Shown here in pieces: positions 10,166-19,365 of a DNA stretch of 64,000 nucleotides; the first letter of the stretch is position 1; every line of letters starts with the position of its first letter. The stretch comes from Pseudoalteromonas arabiensis (GTDB lineage Bacteria; Pseudomonadota; Gammaproteobacteria; Enterobacterales; Alteromonadaceae), in NCBI RefSeq assembly GCF_001550155.1, contig NZ_LRUF01000021.1, forward strand, positions 1 through 64,000, written 5' to 3'. The translations under genes were made by a program, and so were the position numbers. The notes below the pieces were generated by a model that ran no database searches, was not told the origin of the DNA, and saw only the letters and a program-made list of their open reading frames with translations.

Positions 10166-11668
10166 ATGGAAGCTCTTGTAAGTGCCGTCAATGACATAAT
10201 CTGGAGTAATGCACTCATTTATTTATGTCTAGGTGCAGGTCTATTTTATTCCGTTTTAACCCGTTTCGCTCAAGTTAGACATTTCAAAGAAATGTGTAAG
10301 TTATTGCTAAGCTCCAATAACTCAGATACCGGTATTTCATCATTCCAGGCGCTAGCTGTTTCATTATCTGGCCGTGTTGGTGTGGGTAATATTGCTGGGG
10401 TTGCTGCGGCAATTGGCTTTGGTGGACCTGGTGCTATTTTCTGGATGTGGGTGGTGGCATTTTTAGGAGCAAGTACAGCCTATGCAGAGTCTACCCTTGG
10501 GCAAATTTATAAATCTGAAGAAGATGGTCAATATCGAGGCGGTCCAGCGTATTATTTTGACCGTTGCTTAAAGCAAAAATGGTTAGCTGTATTATTTGCT
10601 GTATCAGCCATTGTTGCCTGTGGCGTATTTTTACCTGGCGTACAAGCAAATGCGGTAGGTAATGCATTTACGCAAGTATTTGGTGAAGGTACACTAGTTA
10701 GCACCAGCTTTGGCGAAGTGGGTAGCTTCAAGTTAGTGGCGCTGGCTATCATCCTAATCGTGCTTGCGTTTATTATCTTCGGCGGTATTAAGCGTATTGC
10801 TAACTTCACACAAATTGTAGTGCCATTTATGGCATTAGGTTACATCGTACTAGCCCTAATCGTAGTATTTATAAATTTGGATAAAGTACCGGGTATTTTT
10901 TCGATGATTTTATCTGATGCATTCACAGCTCAAGCTGGCTTTGGTGCGGCAATTGGTTGGGGTGTAAAGCGTGGGATTTACTCAAACGAAGCAGGTCAAG
11001 GTACAGGCCCTCATGCAGCATCTGCCGCAGAAGTTGATCACCCAGCTCAACAGGGCTTAGTGCAAGCATTTTCTGTTTACGTGGACACAATCTTTGTGTG
11101 TACTGCAACAGCGTTAATGATCCTTATCACTAAGCAGTATAATATTGTGGGTGAGTTACCTGCAGGTCAATTCATAGTGCAAAACGTTGATGCAGCAACG
11201 GAAGTAGGTTCAGCAGCCTTTACCCAAATGGCACTATTTAGCGTATTTGGCGGCTTTGGTGAAGCATTTGTTGGTATTGCGTTGTTCTTCTTCGCGTTTA
11301 CTACAATCCTTGCTTATTACTATATTGCAGAAACCAATGTAGCGTATTTAAATCGTTACTTTAAAGGTAGCATTCCGTTAGTTGTTGTTAAAGTGGTTAT
11401 CATGTTCATGGTTGCTTACGGTATGGTAAATAACTCTGGCTATATTTGGGCTATTGGTGATATTGGTGTTGGCTTAATGGCTTGGATTAATATTGTTGGT
11501 ATTTTAGCTATCTTCTTTGTCGCAAAACCTGCACTTAACTGTTTACGTGATTATGAAGATCAAAAGAAAGCGGGTGGTGAAATTACCTTTGATCCAGTTA
11601 AGTTAGGCATCAAAAATGCGATCTTCTGGGAAAAGCGTTTAGCACAAAAGGCTAAAGAAAAAGAATAA
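10166..11668 (+). CDS. Alanine/glycine:cation symporter (AGCS family)
   Basis: 500-residue polytopic membrane protein with about 10-11 hydrophobic segments. AGCS signatures are visible: GRVGVGNIAGVAAAIGFGGPGAIFWMW near the N-terminus and GWGVKRGIYSNEAGQGTGPHAA in the middle. The family imports alanine or glycine with Na+. A good ribosome site (GAGGA) precedes ATG 10166. The 286-base upstream gap is AT-rich after the 9885 hairpin; I looked for a glycine riboswitch there and saw none. Exact substrate unknown. Confidence 0.93.
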   Translation: MEALVSAVNDIIWSNALIYLCLGAGLFYSVLTRFAQVRHFKEMCKLLLSSNNSDTGISSFQALAVSLSGRVGVGNIAGVAAAIGFGGPGAIFWMWVVAFLGASTAYAESTLGQIYKSEEDGQYRGGPAYYFDRCLKQKWLAVLFAVSAIVACGVFLPGVQANAVGNAFTQVFGEGTLVSTSFGEVGSFKLVALAIILIVLAFIIFGGIKRIANFTQIVVPFMALGYIVLALIVVFINLDKVPGIFSMILSDAFTAQAGFGAAIGWGVKRGIYSNEAGQGTGPHAASAAEVDHPAQQGLVQAFSVYVDTIFVCTATALMILITKQYNIVGELPAGQFIVQNVDAATEVGSAAFTQMALFSVFGGFGEAFVGIALFFFAFTTILAYYYIAETNVAYLNRYFKGSIPLVVVKVVIMFMVAYGMVNNSGYIWAIGDIGVGLMAWINIVGILAIFFVAKPALNCLRDYEDQKKAGGEITFDPVKLGIKNAIFWEKRLAQKAKEKE

Positions 11669-11765
11669 AATGTATTTTTAGACGAGTTTGATGATTGTAG
11701 TTTTCGAATCTTCATAATTGAATGAAATTCAAATAAGACATCGGCTCATAAAACGAGTACAATAA

Positions 11766-11789
11766 AGGGCGCCTAAAGGCGCCTTTTTT
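11766..11789 (+). terminator. Terminator after the AGCS symporter
   Basis: GGCGCC TAAA GGCGCC hairpin followed by six T residues, 98 bases past the symporter stop and directly ahead of the next gene's ribosome site. Confidence 0.85.
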
Positions 11790-11810
11790 ATGCGTAGTAT
11801 GGAGAAAGAT

Positions 11811-12137
11811 ATGGCGATTATTAGTTGCCCGCAGTGTGCAAAATCAATATCTGATAAACATAAGCAATGTCCGCATTGTGAATGCCAAGTTACCGATCTT
11901 AGCAATGAACAAATGCAACAAATGCAAAAAGAAACGCGCATTCGTAAACAACAAAAGTTTATGAATCACTCTTTCCTCGCGCTGATTTTATTTTTAGGGG
12001 GCTTTTTTTGTTATTACTTTATGCACCCCGAAGCAAAGTCTTTTGAGTGGTATGCCTATGCAGCGGCAATGGCTGTAGGTTTTGTTTGGTATATCGTAAG
12101 CCGCATCTATTTAGTAGTTTTGAAAAAGAAAAAGTAA
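11811..12137 (+). CDS. Zinc-ribbon membrane protein, unknown function
   Basis: 108 residues. Two CxxC pairs (C6/C9 and C20/C23) make an N-terminal zinc ribbon. A polar Gln-rich linker follows, then two hydrophobic segments (about 48-66 and 80-101) and a basic KKKKK tail. ATG 11811 is chosen because GGAGAA sits five bases upstream; the frame is open further upstream but that part overlaps the preceding terminator. It lies one base before the DUF1315 gene, so the two are probably cotranscribed. Confidence 0.72.
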   Translation: MAIISCPQCAKSISDKHKQCPHCECQVTDLSNEQMQQMQKETRIRKQQKFMNHSFLALILFLGGFFCYYFMHPEAKSFEWYAYAAAMAVGFVWYIVSRIYLVVLKKKK

Positions 12138-12138
12138 C

Positions 12139-12420
12139 ATGAATATTGATCAGATAGTTAAAAATATCACCCCAGACGTATTTGAGCGTCTCCAGTACGG
12201 CGCCTCAACAGGCAAGTGGCCTGATGGCACGCCATTAACTGAAGAGCAAAAACAACAAACCGTTCAGCTCGTGATGCTTTACCAAGCTAAAGTTTCGCAA
12301 ACCAATGAGCAATTTACCATTGGTGAAAATGGTGAAATGGTGCAAAAGAGCAAAGCTCAATTGCAAAAAGAATTCGCATCAGAAAATGAAATAGCTAGGT
12401 TTAGTGAAAATGATCTTTAA
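12139..12420 (+). CDS. DUF1315 family protein (YeaC-like)
   Basis: 93-residue small cytoplasmic protein matching DUF1315/YeaC: the DVFERLQYGASTGKWPDGTPLTEEQ region is the family hallmark. Function unknown. Its end overlaps the start of the next gene (ATG 12410), which suggests translational coupling in a three-gene unit with the zinc-ribbon protein. Confidence 0.85.
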   Translation: MNIDQIVKNITPDVFERLQYGASTGKWPDGTPLTEEQKQQTVQLVMLYQAKVSQTNEQFTIGENGEMVQKSKAQLQKEFASENEIARFSENDL

Positions 12421-15091
12421 ACACCTGTTTACTCCAAAATGGAAGCACCCTAAAAACCAAATTCGTTTGGCAGCCGTTGAGCGCCTTGATAGAGAACGTG
12501 ATGCTAATATCTTAAACAGTATTGCACTTGAAGACAGTTCTGCTGAAATCCGTAAAAAAGCCTTGAATAAAGTGAATGATATTGTTTTATGGTGGCAGGT
12601 TTATAAGCAAGATCAAGCTCTGAAAGAGCTAGCAGAGCACCATATCAATCAAGCTGTTTTAAGCACAGATGGCCAATTAGATGCCAATATTAAAAATGAA
12701 TTTATCGAGCGTTATGCACCAGTTAAAACACTTGAGAAGTTAGCATTTGCAGAAAAAGAAATTCAGGTTCGGGTTAAATTATTAAAGCGTTTAGCCAATG
12801 CTAACTTGATTGATAAAGCATTTAAAGAAGGCAGCGAAGAATTACAAGCTCAGCTTGTTGAGTTGGTAATCAATCATCAATTGGCTAAACCATTATTAAA
12901 GCATGCTAAAGGACAAGCTCAGCAGCAGCTAAACACCCACCTTGAAAATGAGCGTTTAGCTATTGAAATGCCGGCTAAGGTGGAGGCAGACACACGCGTT
13001 GTGTTGGCGAAACTGAATGCATTACGTGATAAAACTGATTTTCAACTGGTATCTCAACAACATGCTGATTTGTTACAGCAATGGCAAGCGATTGAACTTA
13101 AGTGGTTGAATGAAGAACAAGTTAAAGCGCTTGATAAAAAATACATAGCGATCACTCAAAAGTTAGATGTTCACCTGGCTTCGCTTCGTAATGAATATGA
13201 AATTGCTCAACAATTATTATTGGAGCAGCAACGTCAAGTACTTGCACTGGCAACACTTGAAGCGTTATCAGAAGAAATTGAGAATGCTCTACAGCTTGGG
13301 ATGGAAGAGCCTGAACAAATCCAACAAGATTGGCTAGAGGCGAAAGTTGCACAAGCAAAAGAGGCACTTACTGAGACAAAACTAACTGATAACCAAAATG
13401 TTCGAGATGTTAAAAAACGCTTAGAGAATTTGTTTGAGCAGGTAGAGCAATTACCAACACTTGTTACTTCGATAGCTGAATACAAACAAGCGTTTGAAAC
13501 CTTATCTGCGATTGAACCAAGTGGTGATGAAGCACTGTTTGATGAGCTGCAGCGAGAGTTTAAAACAGAGCAAAAAATTGCTCGTCAAAAATTGTCTAAG
13601 ATCCCTACGCGATTACAAGGTAGTTTAAATGCGGCACTAACAGAGCGTGTCAACATGTGGCAAGAAGCGATGGCGCCACTTGCGACTAAACTTGCTAAAA
13701 ACCAGCAAGCAGCTAAGAGAAAAGCACGAGATGTTAAACGTTTGATTGAACAAGGCCGTTTTAATATTGCGTTTGGTGTTTTTAAAGGCTTTGAAGAGCT
13801 ATATGACACACTCACCGAGTCATATAGGCAACCACTTGATTCACTTAAATCTGACCTTGAATCACAATTAGCGGAAGCGAAAGATTGGCAAAAATACGCA
13901 TCTGCGCCAAAGCGTGAAGCACTACTTAAAGAAGTAAGTGAATTAGCGGCAACAGAATGTACTGACCCTAAACAGCGTGCAGAGCAAGTTAAACAGTTAC
14001 GTCGACGTTGGAATGAGTTAGGGCGTCTTGATACAGAAGAAGAGAAACGCCAAGGTGAACAATTTGATCAGCTAGTAGAGTTACTGTTTGCGCCGTGTCG
14101 TGAATATTTCGCTGAGCAAGAGCAACAACGTGAGCAAGCTAAATCACAGCGTGTTGATATTATCACGCAAATGCAACAGCTAAATGAGCAGGATACTCAG
14201 TCTGATGAGTTTGATTGGAAGCAGTTTGAAAGTAAATTTAATCGGATTACTAAAGCATGGCGTTCTGCTGGTAATGTTGACCCTAAAACGTATCGTGAGT
14301 TGCAAGCACAATTCAAAGCGGCGCAGTCACAAGTGCAAGCTCAGCTAGTGGCGTTTCATAAAGTAAATGCTGAGCAAAAAGCAGCGCTGGTAGAGCAAGC
14401 AACACAGTTATCTCAAAGCGATGATTTAGCATCAGCGTGCCAAGAGCTCAAAGCACTTCAACAAACTTGGCAAACGATTGGCTTTGCAGGAATGAAAGCA
14501 GAAAACACTTTATGGCAGCAATTTAGACGTGTTAATGACGAAACATTTGCCAAGCGCAGTGCTGAGTTTGAACAGCAAAAGCAAGTGCAGCAACAAAATG
14601 ACGAAGTTGTCGCAGAGCTGTTAACTGAGCTTGAATCTGCACTTGAAACAGTGGTACATCTTGCTCAGCTTAAAGACTTAGCTGCTAAGCTTGCAGGGCT
14701 TGATTATTCGAAAGCGTTATCAACTCGTGTTACTCGGTTAGAGGCGGCAATTAATGCAAAAACAGCGCAAATGAGTAAACAAGCAGAGCAATCTAAGCTC
14801 GATGCTTTATTTACAGCGCTTGAGGACGATACTGATATCCCTACTCAGTTCCAAACGCCATTGACAACAGTATTAAACGCGCAGCAATTGCTAACACGTA
14901 TTGAAATTTTAGCTGGTGTAGAATCTGCCGATAGTCAGCTACGCATGACAGAGCAAGTAGCTATGCTTGATGATAAGCACCGTGGAGAGCAAGCAGATAT
15001 TTATTACTATTTAAAACAGCTTTTAGCGGTCAGTGGAGGTTCAGTTTCACCTGACACACTAGCAAGACTTAAAGCAATATTTGCACAATAA
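12410..15091 (+). CDS. DUF349 domain-containing protein
   Basis: 893 residues, strongly charged and mostly helical/coiled coil, with several repeated W-x(3-5)-G-type DUF349 units (for example RRRWNELGRLD, ITKAWRSAGNVDPKTY, LQQTWQTIGFAG). The family is uncharacterised and common in gammaproteobacteria. Start ATG 12410 (MIFKHLFTPKW) is preferred over GTG 12404 because AGGT lies about 10 bases upstream. It overlaps the DUF1315 gene by 11 bases. No membrane segment is seen. Confidence 0.85.
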   Translation: MIFKHLFTPKWKHPKNQIRLAAVERLDRERDANILNSIALEDSSAEIRKKALNKVNDIVLWWQVYKQDQALKELAEHHINQAVLSTDGQLDANIKNEFIERYAPVKTLEKLAFAEKEIQVRVKLLKRLANANLIDKAFKEGSEELQAQLVELVINHQLAKPLLKHAKGQAQQQLNTHLENERLAIEMPAKVEADTRVVLAKLNALRDKTDFQLVSQQHADLLQQWQAIELKWLNEEQVKALDKKYIAITQKLDVHLASLRNEYEIAQQLLLEQQRQVLALATLEALSEEIENALQLGMEEPEQIQQDWLEAKVAQAKEALTETKLTDNQNVRDVKKRLENLFEQVEQLPTLVTSIAEYKQAFETLSAIEPSGDEALFDELQREFKTEQKIARQKLSKIPTRLQGSLNAALTERVNMWQEAMAPLATKLAKNQQAAKRKARDVKRLIEQGRFNIAFGVFKGFEELYDTLTESYRQPLDSLKSDLESQLAEAKDWQKYASAPKREALLKEVSELAATECTDPKQRAEQVKQLRRRWNELGRLDTEEEKRQGEQFDQLVELLFAPCREYFAEQEQQREQAKSQRVDIITQMQQLNEQDTQSDEFDWKQFESKFNRITKAWRSAGNVDPKTYRELQAQFKAAQSQVQAQLVAFHKVNAEQKAALVEQATQLSQSDDLASACQELKALQQTWQTIGFAGMKAENTLWQQFRRVNDETFAKRSAEFEQQKQVQQQNDEVVAELLTELESALETVVHLAQLKDLAAKLAGLDYSKALSTRVTRLEAAINAKTAQMSKQAEQSKLDALFTALEDDTDIPTQFQTPLTTVLNAQQLLTRIEILAGVESADSQLRMTEQVAMLDDKHRGEQADIYYYLKQLLAVSGGSVSPDTLARLKAIFAQ

Positions 15092-15103
15092 CGACTATTT
15101 ATG

Positions 15104-15127
15104 AAGCCGCTTACTAGCGGCTTTTTT
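15104..15127 (+). terminator. Terminator after the DUF349 gene
   Basis: AAGCCGCT TACT AGCGGCTT stem-loop followed by TTTT, 12 bases after the stop. Confidence 0.88.
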
Positions 15128-15138
15128 CGGGGAAGACT

Positions 15139-15696
15139 ATGAGAATTTTACTATTTTTAACTTGCTTATTGTTAGGGGCATGTAAAAGCACAGAGCAGGG
15201 CATTTCGGTTTATTCATTCACGAATTCAGAAATTGAAGCGGCTTTATCAAACCAACTACCAAAATTTAAAGAACAAATAAAATTAATGGGCTTACCTGTA
15301 GAATTTGCAGTTAACGATTTAAGTGTCAATGTCGGTCCCGAAAAACGTGATGTTATTGTGTTAGGTGCCGATTCAAGCGCTGTTGTTAATGCGTTTGCAC
15401 TTAAATACCCAGTACGGCTAAAGCTGCAAATAGAAGGTAGCCCTTTTTATGACAGTGAGAAAAAAGCCGTGTTTTTACGTAATGTAAAATTGTTAGATAC
15501 CCATGTAGATACCGCTGGCTTTAAAGGGAACTTAAGTTTACTTGATGATCAAGCCATGCAAGTAATTAATGGGTTTTTAGCGGTCAATCCTGTTTACAAG
15601 CTTAATACGAGTGACCCGAAAATAGCTTTACTAAGTAAGTTGCCACTCGATCTGCAAGTAGCACAAGGTGAAATCCGCTTAGTTCCTGCGATGTAA
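15139..15696 (+). CDS. DUF1439 lipoprotein (YceB-like)
   Basis: 185 residues with a lipoprotein signal (LLLGAC, cysteine at residue 15). The rest is predicted beta-rich and fits DUF1439/YceB, a lipid-binding-like (SMP/BPI-related) fold in the periplasm or outer membrane. Function unknown. The GGGGAAG ribosome site (15128-15134) lies just after the preceding terminator. Confidence 0.75.
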   Translation: MRILLFLTCLLLGACKSTEQGISVYSFTNSEIEAALSNQLPKFKEQIKLMGLPVEFAVNDLSVNVGPEKRDVIVLGADSSAVVNAFALKYPVRLKLQIEGSPFYDSEKKAVFLRNVKLLDTHVDTAGFKGNLSLLDDQAMQVINGFLAVNPVYKLNTSDPKIALLSKLPLDLQVAQGEIRLVPAM

Positions 15697-15708
15697 CTTT
15701 TTAATTAG

Positions 15709-15735
15709 TAAGAGCATTTTTATAGTGCTCTTTTG
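15709..15735 (+). terminator. Terminator after the DUF1439 gene
   Basis: AAGAGCA / TGCTCTT stem with an AT loop and a following TTT; a further T-rich run lies at 15737-15743. Confidence 0.7.
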
Positions 15736-15781
15736 GCTTTTTTCATCGCTTGTTTAAATGATTATTCGTTGCGATAATGTC

Positions 15782-15800
15782 TCGTGATATTTCGCGAATA
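15782..15800 (+). promoter_or_regulatory. CGTG-N6-CGCG site upstream of the sigma-54 activator
   Basis: CGTGATATTTCGCG (15783-15796), ending 15 bases before the activator's start codon. The same 14-mer recurs downstream of the activator at 17241-17254. Probably a binding site of the activator itself; here it could mediate autoregulation. Inference from repetition and location. Confidence 0.55.
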
Positions 15801-15811
15801 GATATTTTGCT

Positions 15812-17230
15812 ATGATTAAAGAATTTTTAAATGATCCAACTCTTTTATTAAATGCTGTAGGTGAAGGCATCTACGGCTTTGATTTATCGGGTAATGCAGT
15901 ATTCGTCAATCCAGCTGCTGAGCGTATGACTGGCTGGAAAGCAGAAGAACTTCTAGGTAAAAAAATTCACCAATATCATCACCATACTCGTAAAGATGGC
16001 TCACCATACCCTGCAGATGAATGCCAAATATACTGTACCATGTTTGATGGTAAACACCGCCATGTAAATGATGAGGTATTCTGGCGTAAAGATGGTAGCT
16101 ATTTTGCCGTTGAATATACTTCAACACCTGTTTACAAAAATGGCGCCTTGATTGGTGCTGTCGCGATTTTTCGCGATGTCTCAAAACAGCAACAAACTGA
16201 AGTTGCATTGCGCGATGCTCTAGCCCAAGTTCAGCACTTATCTGAGCAATTACAAGCTGAGAATGCCTATCTTATTTCTGAATTAAATGAAGACTGGCAG
16301 GGGTCGGGTTTAGTCGGGCAAAGTCATTCGTTTCAAAGTATGCTTGAGCAAATAACCCTAGTGAGTCAAACGAACAGTACGGTTTTGATTTTAGGTGAAA
16401 ATGGCACCGGTAAAGAGCTGGTGGCAAGAAACCTACACCGTTTAAGTAGCCGCGCTGAGCAGCCATTTATTAAAGTAAATTGCGCAGCGTTTTCTGCAAA
16501 TTTAATAGAATCAGAGTTATTCGGTCATGAGAAAGGGGCGTTTACAGGTGCTAATGAGCGCAGAAAAGGGCGTTTTGAACTGGCTGATAAAGGCACGCTA
16601 TTTTTAGATGAAGTGGCAGAGCTGCCATTAGAAGCGCAAAGTAAGTTACTGCGCGTGCTACAAGAGCAAGAGTTTGAGCGCGTGGGTGGTAGCCAAACCT
16701 TAAAAGTCGATATCCGAGTATTAGCCGCAACTAATCGAAACTTATGGCAAATGGTTGAGCAGGGCAGCTTTCGAATGGACTTGTATTATCGCTTAAATGT
16801 GTTTCCTATTCGTGTTCCTGCGCTGCGTGAGCGCAAAGAAGACATTCCACTTCTCGCGGCAAACATAATCACTCAGCTTAACAAGCGCTTAGGTAAACAG
16901 CTAAAGGGGCTTAGCAAAGCAACGCTCACTAAGTTGGCTAATTATGATTGGCCTGGCAATATTCGTGAGCTACAAAATATCCTCGAGCGTGAAGCTATTT
17001 TATCAAAACAAGCTTTGCTACAACTCTCTGCACCTCTGAATAACGAGCAAACAAATGAGCAAGTTGTCTCGCTTGCTGCTGTACAAAAGCAGCATATTTG
17101 CGAGGTACTAAAGCGGTGTAACGGCCAAATATCAGGTGAAAATGGCGCTGCTACTTTGCTTGGTTTACCCGAAAGTACTCTTAGATCAAAAATGAAAAAG
17201 CTGGCTATAAAACGTAATTTCGCGAAATAA
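15812..17230 (+). CDS. PAS-domain sigma-54-dependent transcriptional activator
   Basis: 472 residues. An N-terminal PAS domain (about 8-127; [20 protein letters not shown], then VAIFRDVS) is followed by a short coiled linker and a sigma-54 AAA+ domain with Walker A GENGTGKE (195-202), the sigma-54 contact loop GAFTGA (242-247) and DEVAELP. A Fis-type helix-turn-helix is at the C-terminus. No phosphorylatable receiver is present, so PAS probably senses the signal directly (redox or ligand). It sits directly before a gene with a consensus -24/-12 promoter (ccoG), its probable target. Confidence 0.9.
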   Translation: MIKEFLNDPTLLLNAVGEGIYGFDLSGNAVFVNPAAERMTGWKAEELLGKKIHQYHHHTRKDGSPYPADECQIYCTMFDGKHRHVNDEVFWRKDGSYFAVEYTSTPVYKNGALIGAVAIFRDVSKQQQTEVALRDALAQVQHLSEQLQAENAYLISELNEDWQGSGLVGQSHSFQSMLEQITLVSQTNSTVLILGENGTGKELVARNLHRLSSRAEQPFIKVNCAAFSANLIESELFGHEKGAFTGANERRKGRFELADKGTLFLDEVAELPLEAQSKLLRVLQEQEFERVGGSQTLKVDIRVLAATNRNLWQMVEQGSFRMDLYYRLNVFPIRVPALRERKEDIPLLAANIITQLNKRLGKQLKGLSKATLTKLANYDWPGNIRELQNILEREAILSKQALLQLSAPLNNEQTNEQVVSLAAVQKQHICEVLKRCNGQISGENGAATLLGLPESTLRSKMKKLAIKRNFAK

Positions 17231-17254
17231 CGCGGTTGTTCGTGATATTTCGCG
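17218..17254 (+). promoter_or_regulatory. Candidate upstream activator sites for ccoG
   Basis: Two CGYG-N6-CGCG elements. CGCGTTATTTCGCG is read on the minus strand at 17221-17234 and overlaps the activator's stop codon. CGTGATATTTCGCG is on the plus strand at 17241-17254, identical to the site upstream of the activator. They lie about 60-100 bases upstream of the sigma-54 promoter, the usual enhancer distance. Confidence 0.6.
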
Positions 17255-17315
17255 GTTTTAAATGCCCTGAATGTAAAAATATTCTTTAATATCAATTATT
17301 TAATTTTATTTTTAG

Positions 17316-17331
17316 TTGGCCTGATAGTTGC
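17316..17331 (+). promoter_or_regulatory. Sigma-54 (-24/-12) promoter of ccoG
   Basis: TTGGCCTGATAGTTGC has the invariant GG and GC dinucleotides at exactly the consensus spacing (TGGC-N7-TTGC). It lies about 40 bases before the ccoG ATG and just after a gene for a sigma-54 activator. Confidence 0.8.
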
Positions 17332-17369
17332 TCTGTAAGGTTATTACCGACACAGAAGTAAGTAGCAAA

Positions 17370-18752
17370 ATGAAATTTGATATTAAAGAGCAAGACTTAA
17401 TCATCAAGCCCTACAACCAAGAAGGGCCGATTTATATCCGAGAGCAAAAAGGGCACTTCCAACGTATCCGCCGTTACTTAGGCTGGGTGCTGATGTTGAC
17501 GTTTATCGCCATTCCGTGGATTCAGTATGATGGGCGTCAAGCCGTCTTACTCGACGTAGCAACACAAAAATTTAGCTTGTTTGGGTTAACACTGTTGCCT
17601 CAAGATTTTATGATTTTAGCCATGTTATTTATGACAGGTGCTTTTGCATTGTTTTTTGTGACGAACTGGTTAGGCCGAGTTTGGTGTGGCTATACCTGCC
17701 CGCAAACAATTTGGATGCTTATGTTCACTTGGGTTGAACATAAAGTCGAAGGCAACCGTAACCAACGAATCAAACTTGATAAATCCCCTTGGTCAGCAAG
17801 TAAGTGGCAAAAGAAAATAACCAAGCATGCTGTTTGGCTTGTCATCTCTTTACTCACTTCTATGTCATTTATGGCTTATTTTATACCTGCTAAGTCTTTA
17901 TACATGAGTTTATTCACTCTTGATATGTCAGGGCTTGTTAGCTTTTGGGTTTTCTTATTCGCATTTTGCACCTATGGCAATGCCGGTTTTCTGCGCGAAA
18001 AAATGTGTACGGTAGCATGTCCATATTCACGTTTTCAGTCTGTGATGTTTGATAAAGACACGCTGGTAGTCACCTATGATCAAGAGCGAGGAGAATCTCG
18101 TGGTGCGCGTAAACGTAAAGCTGATCCAAGGGAATTAGGCTTAGGTGATTGTGTTGACTGTAACCTGTGTGTAGAAGTATGTCCAGCCGGTATTGATATA
18201 CGCAACGGCTTGCAATATGAATGCATAAACTGCGGCTTATGTATCGATGCGTGTGACAGTACCATGGAAAAATTTAATTATCCAAAGGGGCTAATAAAGT
18301 ACGCTTCAGAAAAGCAAATGGAAGGAAAAACAACAAACCCATTTAGATTAAAACTACTTGGATATGGCGGTTTAACGGCCTTATTTGTGGTTGCTATGAT
18401 TGTTTGGGTCGCTATGCGCACGCCCATTGAAGCATCAGTTATTCGTGACCGTAATGCTTTGTATCGTGTTAACTTTGAAGGGCTGGTTGAAAACCCATAC
18501 ACTTTGTCAATCATCAATAAAACTCAGCATAGTTTGAGCTATTCAATTGGTATTACTGGTATAGAAGAAGCAAACCTACAGGTGCCAGAAGCGATAACGA
18601 TTGATGCAGGTCAAATGAAGAGGGTGCCTGTTACCGTGGTTGCTGATGGGTATGAATTAAAGTCAAAGGTAACGCCAATTAGCTTTCATATTCAAGCACT
18701 AGAAGATGCAAGTATAGCGATAACCAAAGAGACAAAGTTCTATAAAAATTAA
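17370..18752 (+). CDS. ccoG: Cytochrome c oxidase accessory protein CcoG (FixG/RdxA family)
   Basis: 460 residues. Polytopic N-terminal part with conserved GRVWCGYTCPQ; two [4Fe-4S] ferredoxin motifs (first: C261, C264, C267, C271 in DCVDCNLCVEVCP; second ECINCGLCIDACD); and a C-terminal Ig-like periplasmic domain. CcoG reduces copper during assembly of cbb3-type cytochrome oxidase; the other cco genes are not in this window. ATG 17370 is chosen because the longer reading starting at TTG 17328 would begin inside the promoter. Confidence 0.92.
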   Translation: MKFDIKEQDLIIKPYNQEGPIYIREQKGHFQRIRRYLGWVLMLTFIAIPWIQYDGRQAVLLDVATQKFSLFGLTLLPQDFMILAMLFMTGAFALFFVTNWLGRVWCGYTCPQTIWMLMFTWVEHKVEGNRNQRIKLDKSPWSASKWQKKITKHAVWLVISLLTSMSFMAYFIPAKSLYMSLFTLDMSGLVSFWVFLFAFCTYGNAGFLREKMCTVACPYSRFQSVMFDKDTLVVTYDQERGESRGARKRKADPRELGLGDCVDCNLCVEVCPAGIDIRNGLQYECINCGLCIDACDSTMEKFNYPKGLIKYASEKQMEGKTTNPFRLKLLGYGGLTALFVVAMIVWVAMRTPIEASVIRDRNALYRVNFEGLVENPYTLSIINKTQHSLSYSIGITGIEEANLQVPEAITIDAGQMKRVPVTVVADGYELKSKVTPISFHIQALEDASIAITKETKFYKN

Positions 18753-18767
18753 TACAAATTAGACGAC

Positions 18768-18792
18768 GAAATGGCTTGTTAACAAGCCATTT
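18768..18792. terminator. Hairpin between convergent genes
   Basis: Near-symmetric stem AAATGGCTTG / CAAGCCATTT with loop TTAA (ending about 18791), between ccoG and the minus-strand gene and overlapping the latter's stop. No clear T tract on either side, so termination strength is uncertain. Confidence 0.45.
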
Positions 18793-19195
18793 CAGCGAAT
18801 TCAAGTTGTTTTAAAACATAGGCTTTGGCGCTTTGCAAATCATCAAATAAACAATCAAGAATTTGTATTGGAGCTTCAGCTTCTGCAATGATACGTTTCA
18901 TTTGATTAAGTACAATTGAAGAACTGAACATATATGCTGTGGCAATACAGTTTGTACCCTGTAAAGCGCGAAATAAATTGGCAAAACTTCGTTCTGCATC
19001 AGGAGTCGTTGCAAGTAGGTGTGTAGAATGACTAATGTAAGCCCACGGACGCCCAGCTAAAGCACTGACATGCTTTTTTAAACCCGTAGCGAAGTTGTTG
19101 ACTAAACGTGCGTTTATATTACCAGAAAATTGTCCAATAATAATTGAACCTTCAGTGATGATACTGACACTGCCATAGTGATTCTTAAATTCCAA
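18779..19195 (-). CDS. Hypothetical protein, STAS/SpoIIAA-like in character
   Basis: 138 residues, soluble, mixed alpha/beta. I do not recognise the family with certainty; the order of strands and helices (GSVSIITEGSIIIGQFSGNINARLVNNF... RPWAYISH...) resembles the STAS/SpoIIAA-like regulators found in marine gammaproteobacteria. Start TTG 19195 is chosen because AGGGAAG lies a few bases upstream; the frame is open to ATG 19243, but that extension has no ribosome site. Confidence 0.6.
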   Translation of the reverse strand: MEFKNHYGSVSIITEGSIIIGQFSGNINARLVNNFATGLKKHVSALAGRPWAYISHSTHLLATTPDAERSFANLFRALQGTNCIATAYMFSSSIVLNQMKRIIAEAEAPIQILDCLFDDLQSAKAYVLKQLEFAEMAC

Positions 19196-19274
19196 TTTGC
19201 TTCCCTTTCGAATTAAAAAGAGCGCGAATTTTATACAATTCACAGAACCTGTCTAGCTATTTATTGTACAATTC

Positions 19275-19311
19275 AAAAAAAGCATAAAAATTCTATTTTT
19301 ATGCTTTTTTT
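19275..19311. terminator. Bidirectional terminator
   Basis: Long hairpin with GCATAAAAA / TTTTTATGC at its core, flanked by an A run on the left and a T run on the right. It can therefore terminate in both directions; on the minus strand it follows the M14 peptidase gene. Confidence 0.8.
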
Positions 19312-19365
19312 CTGGGTTTTTGTTTTGCTTTTTTGTTTTAAATGAATAATTTAATTGTTTGGTAT

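Noticed and set aside
16162..16175. CGCGATTTTTCGCG inside the sigma-54 activator gene, matching the CGYG-N6-CGCG motif
   Set aside because: It encodes the conserved PAS segment VAIFRDV, so the match is probably a by-product of coding sequence.
15812..17230. Reading the sigma-54 activator as NorR or FleQ
   Set aside because: It has a PAS domain rather than GAF or FleQ domains, and neither nor nor flagellar genes are adjacent.
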